Assembly: GCF_001429245.1 (NCBI RefSeq)
Contig: NZ_LMJE01000001.1
Coordinates: 525,048-589,047 of the forward strand
Direction of reading: 5' to 3'
DNA length: 64,000 nt
From: Rhizobium sp. Root274
Lineage (GTDB): Bacteria; Pseudomonadota; Alphaproteobacteria; Rhizobiales; Rhizobiaceae
Of this stretch, positions 62,384 to 64,000 are shown one piece after another. How positions within the stretch are numbered: the first letter of the stretch is position 1; every line of letters starts with the position of its first letter. The notes under the pieces were generated by a model. That model was given only the letters and a program-made list of their open reading frames with translations. It ran no database searches and was not told where the DNA came from. A program made the translations under genes and the position numbers.

Positions 62384-62885
62384 CGGATGTGTCCGTTGGT
62401 GAGAGATGGTCCTGCACGGATTGCCTGCGGCCAAGGCCGTCTGCTTTCAGCGCGACAGGTTTCATAGCAGGTGTCGATGAAGAATCGTTGTACTCTTTTT
62501 GGAAGAGACTCGCGCCAGAATGACACGGCGTTCTGCTCCGGGAAGGGTTGATAATCCACGCGTTTGGCGCGAAGGAGAGACGAAATCGCGGATGACTGCG
62601 CGACCGGACGACACTCCCATACAGGGGAATTTCTGTCGACCCGTCCGGCGGAATGCCCTATGCCTCAGGCATTCGGGCGTCTCCAGAGGCCGCGCGCCGG
62701 GTGCTGCGACCGGAAAAATCGGATTTTTGCTTGTCACGCAGGGCTTCAGCCCTTATATTGTCGCCATCGAAGATTGCGAGTGACTTTGTCTACGCGCCTC
62801 AAGCGCACGCCAGATTTCCTTCAACGTCGATATACCGCCGGTCGAATGTCTCTCCGGCAAGCCCAACGATTGAAAGGAAATCGTT
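62384..62885. other. Intergenic region with cold-shock promoter and leader
   Basis: Holds the promoter at 62731-62759 and about 120 bases of untranslated leader before the cold-shock gene. The rest (62384-62730) has only short unsupported ORFs. Confidence 0.5.
62731..62759 (+). promoter_or_regulatory. Vegetative promoter of cold-shock gene
   Basis: TTGTCA at 62731-62736 and TATATT at 62754-62759 are 17 bases apart, nearly ideal for the housekeeping sigma factor. The leader from here to the ATG is about 120 bases, long enough for the cold-responsive fold seen in cspA mRNAs. A small GGGCT-tc-AGCCC dyad lies within the spacer. Confidence 0.65.
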
Positions 62886-63095
62886 ATGAACACAGGTACC
62901 GTAAAGTGGTTCAACAGCACCAAGGGTTTTGGTTTCATCCAGCCGGATGAAGGCTCTGCCGACGTGTTCGTCCACATATCCGCAGTTCAGCGCGCCGGCA
63001 TGCGCGACCTCGTCGAAGGCCAGAAGATCTCTTACGATCTGGTCCAGGACAAGCGTTCGGGCAAGAGCTCGGCCGACAACCTGCGCGCCGCTTAA
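62886..63095 (+). CDS. cspA: Cold-shock protein
   Basis: 69 aa. RNA-binding motifs KGFGFIQPD (RNP1) and VFVHISAV (RNP2) are intact, in the five-strand barrel of CspA proteins, which melt mRNA structures in the cold. Start and length are as in other rhizobial Csp genes. GAAAGGAAA precedes the ATG. A terminator follows. The gene is next to rpsU, a common rhizobial arrangement. Confidence 0.9.
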   Translation: MNTGTVKWFNSTKGFGFIQPDEGSADVFVHISAVQRAGMRDLVEGQKISYDLVQDKRSGKSSADNLRAA

Positions 63096-63154
63096 TAATT
63101 TGTCGCTCGCCCCGCTCTTCGTCGTTTTGTCGGCTTGCGGGTAGAGTGACGAGG

Positions 63155-63185
63155 AAAGGTCGGGTGTTGCCCGGCCTTTTTTGTT
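63155..63185 (+). terminator. Rho-independent terminator
   Basis: AAAGGTCGGG pairs with CCCGGCCTTT (one G-T pair) around a five-base loop, followed by TTTTG. A strong terminator after the cold-shock gene. Confidence 0.85.
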
Positions 63186-63331
63186 TTGTCGATTACCTGC
63201 CCGCAGGTTATACGGCAGCCCATTCGTCCCGATCCGATCGGGATCTTCGCCGGGGCTTGGCGCGTTTCTCTGACGCACCCCTCATCCGAAACTCGAGATC
63301 ATCGGGCCCCAAGCCCGGAAAGGAAACGACC

Positions 63332-63580
63332 GTGCAAGTTCTCGTTCGTGACAACAATGTCGACCAGGCACTCCGCGTGCTGAAGAAGAAGATGCAGCGC
63401 GAAGGCCTGTTCCGCGAAATGAAGGCGCGCAGCGCATTCGAAAAGCCGTCGGAAAAGCGCGTTCGCGAAAAGGCTGAAGCCGTTCGCCGTCAGCGCAAGC
63501 TGGCGCGCAAGAAGATGCAGCGCGAAGGCCTGCTGCCGGCGCCGAAGAAGGCTGTCGTCCGCGGCGGCGCTGCTCGCTAA
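63332..63580 (+). CDS. rpsU: 30S ribosomal protein S21
   Basis: 82 aa from GTG at 63332 with AAAGGAAACG upstream. [33 protein letters not shown] is the S21 core; the C-terminus is Lys/Arg-rich ([23 protein letters not shown]). It binds 16S rRNA in the small subunit. Rhizobia often have two copies; this is the one next to cspA. A second small basic gene follows. Confidence 0.95.
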   Translation: MQVLVRDNNVDQALRVLKKKMQREGLFREMKARSAFEKPSEKRVREKAEAVRRQRKLARKKMQREGLLPAPKKAVVRGGAAR

Positions 63581-63724
63581 AGACTGCCCAATCTATCCGT
63601 GCGCCCCTGGGGCGCGCGGATCGCCCACCCCCGCATTCCGTCCCCACTCTGTCCCGTCGGGGCACATCGTCGAGCCATTGACGCTTCTGGGTCGACACGC
63701 ACATCGCTGCAGGAAGGACCGGAC

Positions 63725-63955
63725 ATGACTGCCACCAAAGACACGTTTTTCAAGCCTGAAAAGGTTTCGCCGCAGGACAAGGCCGCGACCACCGACAGCG
63801 TCGCACGCTCGCTGATCGAAGCCGAAGCCGTGGCGCGCGAGAAAAAGACCGAGACGCTGAAGGCGCTGCGCCTCGAGCGCGAAGCGCTGGAAGCCGAAAA
63901 GGCACCGGCGCCGAAGAAGCGCGCCGTCAAGAAGGCCTCCGTCAAGCGCGGCTGA
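63725..63955 (+). CDS. Small basic protein, unknown
   Basis: 76 aa from ATG at 63725 with AGGAAGGACC upstream. Sequence is helical and charged (IEAEAVAREKKTETLKALRLEREALEAEK), ending in a Lys-rich tail (APKKRAVKKASVKRG). It lies 144 bases after rpsU. No domain is recognised; its charge suggests RNA or ribosome binding, but this is only a guess. Confidence 0.6.
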   Translation: MTATKDTFFKPEKVSPQDKAATTDSVARSLIEAEAVAREKKTETLKALRLEREALEAEKAPAPKKRAVKKASVKRG

Positions 63956-64000
63956 GCCGATCTTCCCGAAGACGCGACGCCATCCGGCGCGCCCGTCTCT

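Overview
The window looks like chromosomal DNA of a fast-growing Rhizobiaceae-type alphaproteobacterium (Rhizobium/Agrobacterium/Sinorhizobium relatives). Supporting signs are high GC with long antisense ORFs, a single-domain XylG-type ATPase, a DUF982 protein, an RhtX-like siderophore permease, a chemoreceptor ending in a WEEF-type pentapeptide, sequences matching the RpoE2/EcfG stress promoter, and GC-rich intergenic repeats. The species cannot be fixed from the sequence. I saw no rRNA, tRNA, CRISPR array, insertion sequence or prophage. About 64 protein genes are called, many with starts moved to fit a Shine-Dalgarno sequence.

Layout. 0-5.5 kb: lipoproteins, an MFS exporter, a vapBC pair with a frameshifted toxin, a nucleoside deoxyribosyltransferase and an HTH-MNT/HEPN pair. 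5.6-13.4 kb: recQ, a CYP152-type P450 behind a stress-type promoter, a membrane-anchored AraC regulator divergent from an exported protein, and an NADPH oxidoreductase with a DJ-1/PfpI protein. 13.4-18.2 kb: a siderophore cassette (TonB receptor, AraC regulator, RhtX-like permease). 18.2-26.6 kb: small membrane and transport genes, two transmembrane chemoreceptors and a DUF305 protein. 26.8-28.3 kb: two more toxin-antitoxin modules, each with one partner cut by an amber codon. 28.3-33.2 kb: D-xylose ABC operon xylFHG with a divergent ROK regulator and a 21-bp operator-like palindrome.

33.3-43.2 kb: HxlR/SDR pair, dehalogenase plus tam, then a divergent hemerythrin-YceI / flavin-GAF-winged-helix regulator locus with four phased direct repeats between the arms, a CorA transporter and a TetA-like MFS pump with three palindromes in its leader. 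43.6-54.3 kb: DUF982, a Gly-repeat secreted protein, a YqaA-type membrane protein, a DUF3095 cyclase-like protein, a soluble PAS-PAS chemoreceptor, an orphan HisKA_2 kinase and a HerA-like ATPase. 54.4-64 kb: a degenerate EAL protein, YnfA, LysE and DMT transporters with divergent regulators, a fatty-acid desaturase, and a cspA-rpsU cluster.

The most notable points are: (i) the hemerythrin/flavin-barrel/GAF regulator locus with its phased repeats; (ii) three type II toxin-antitoxin modules each with exactly one partner damaged; (iii) a peroxygenase-type P450, a desaturase and a small acidic protein all preceded by GGAAC-N16/17-CGTT; (iv) the complete siderophore and xylose modules with visible candidate operators.
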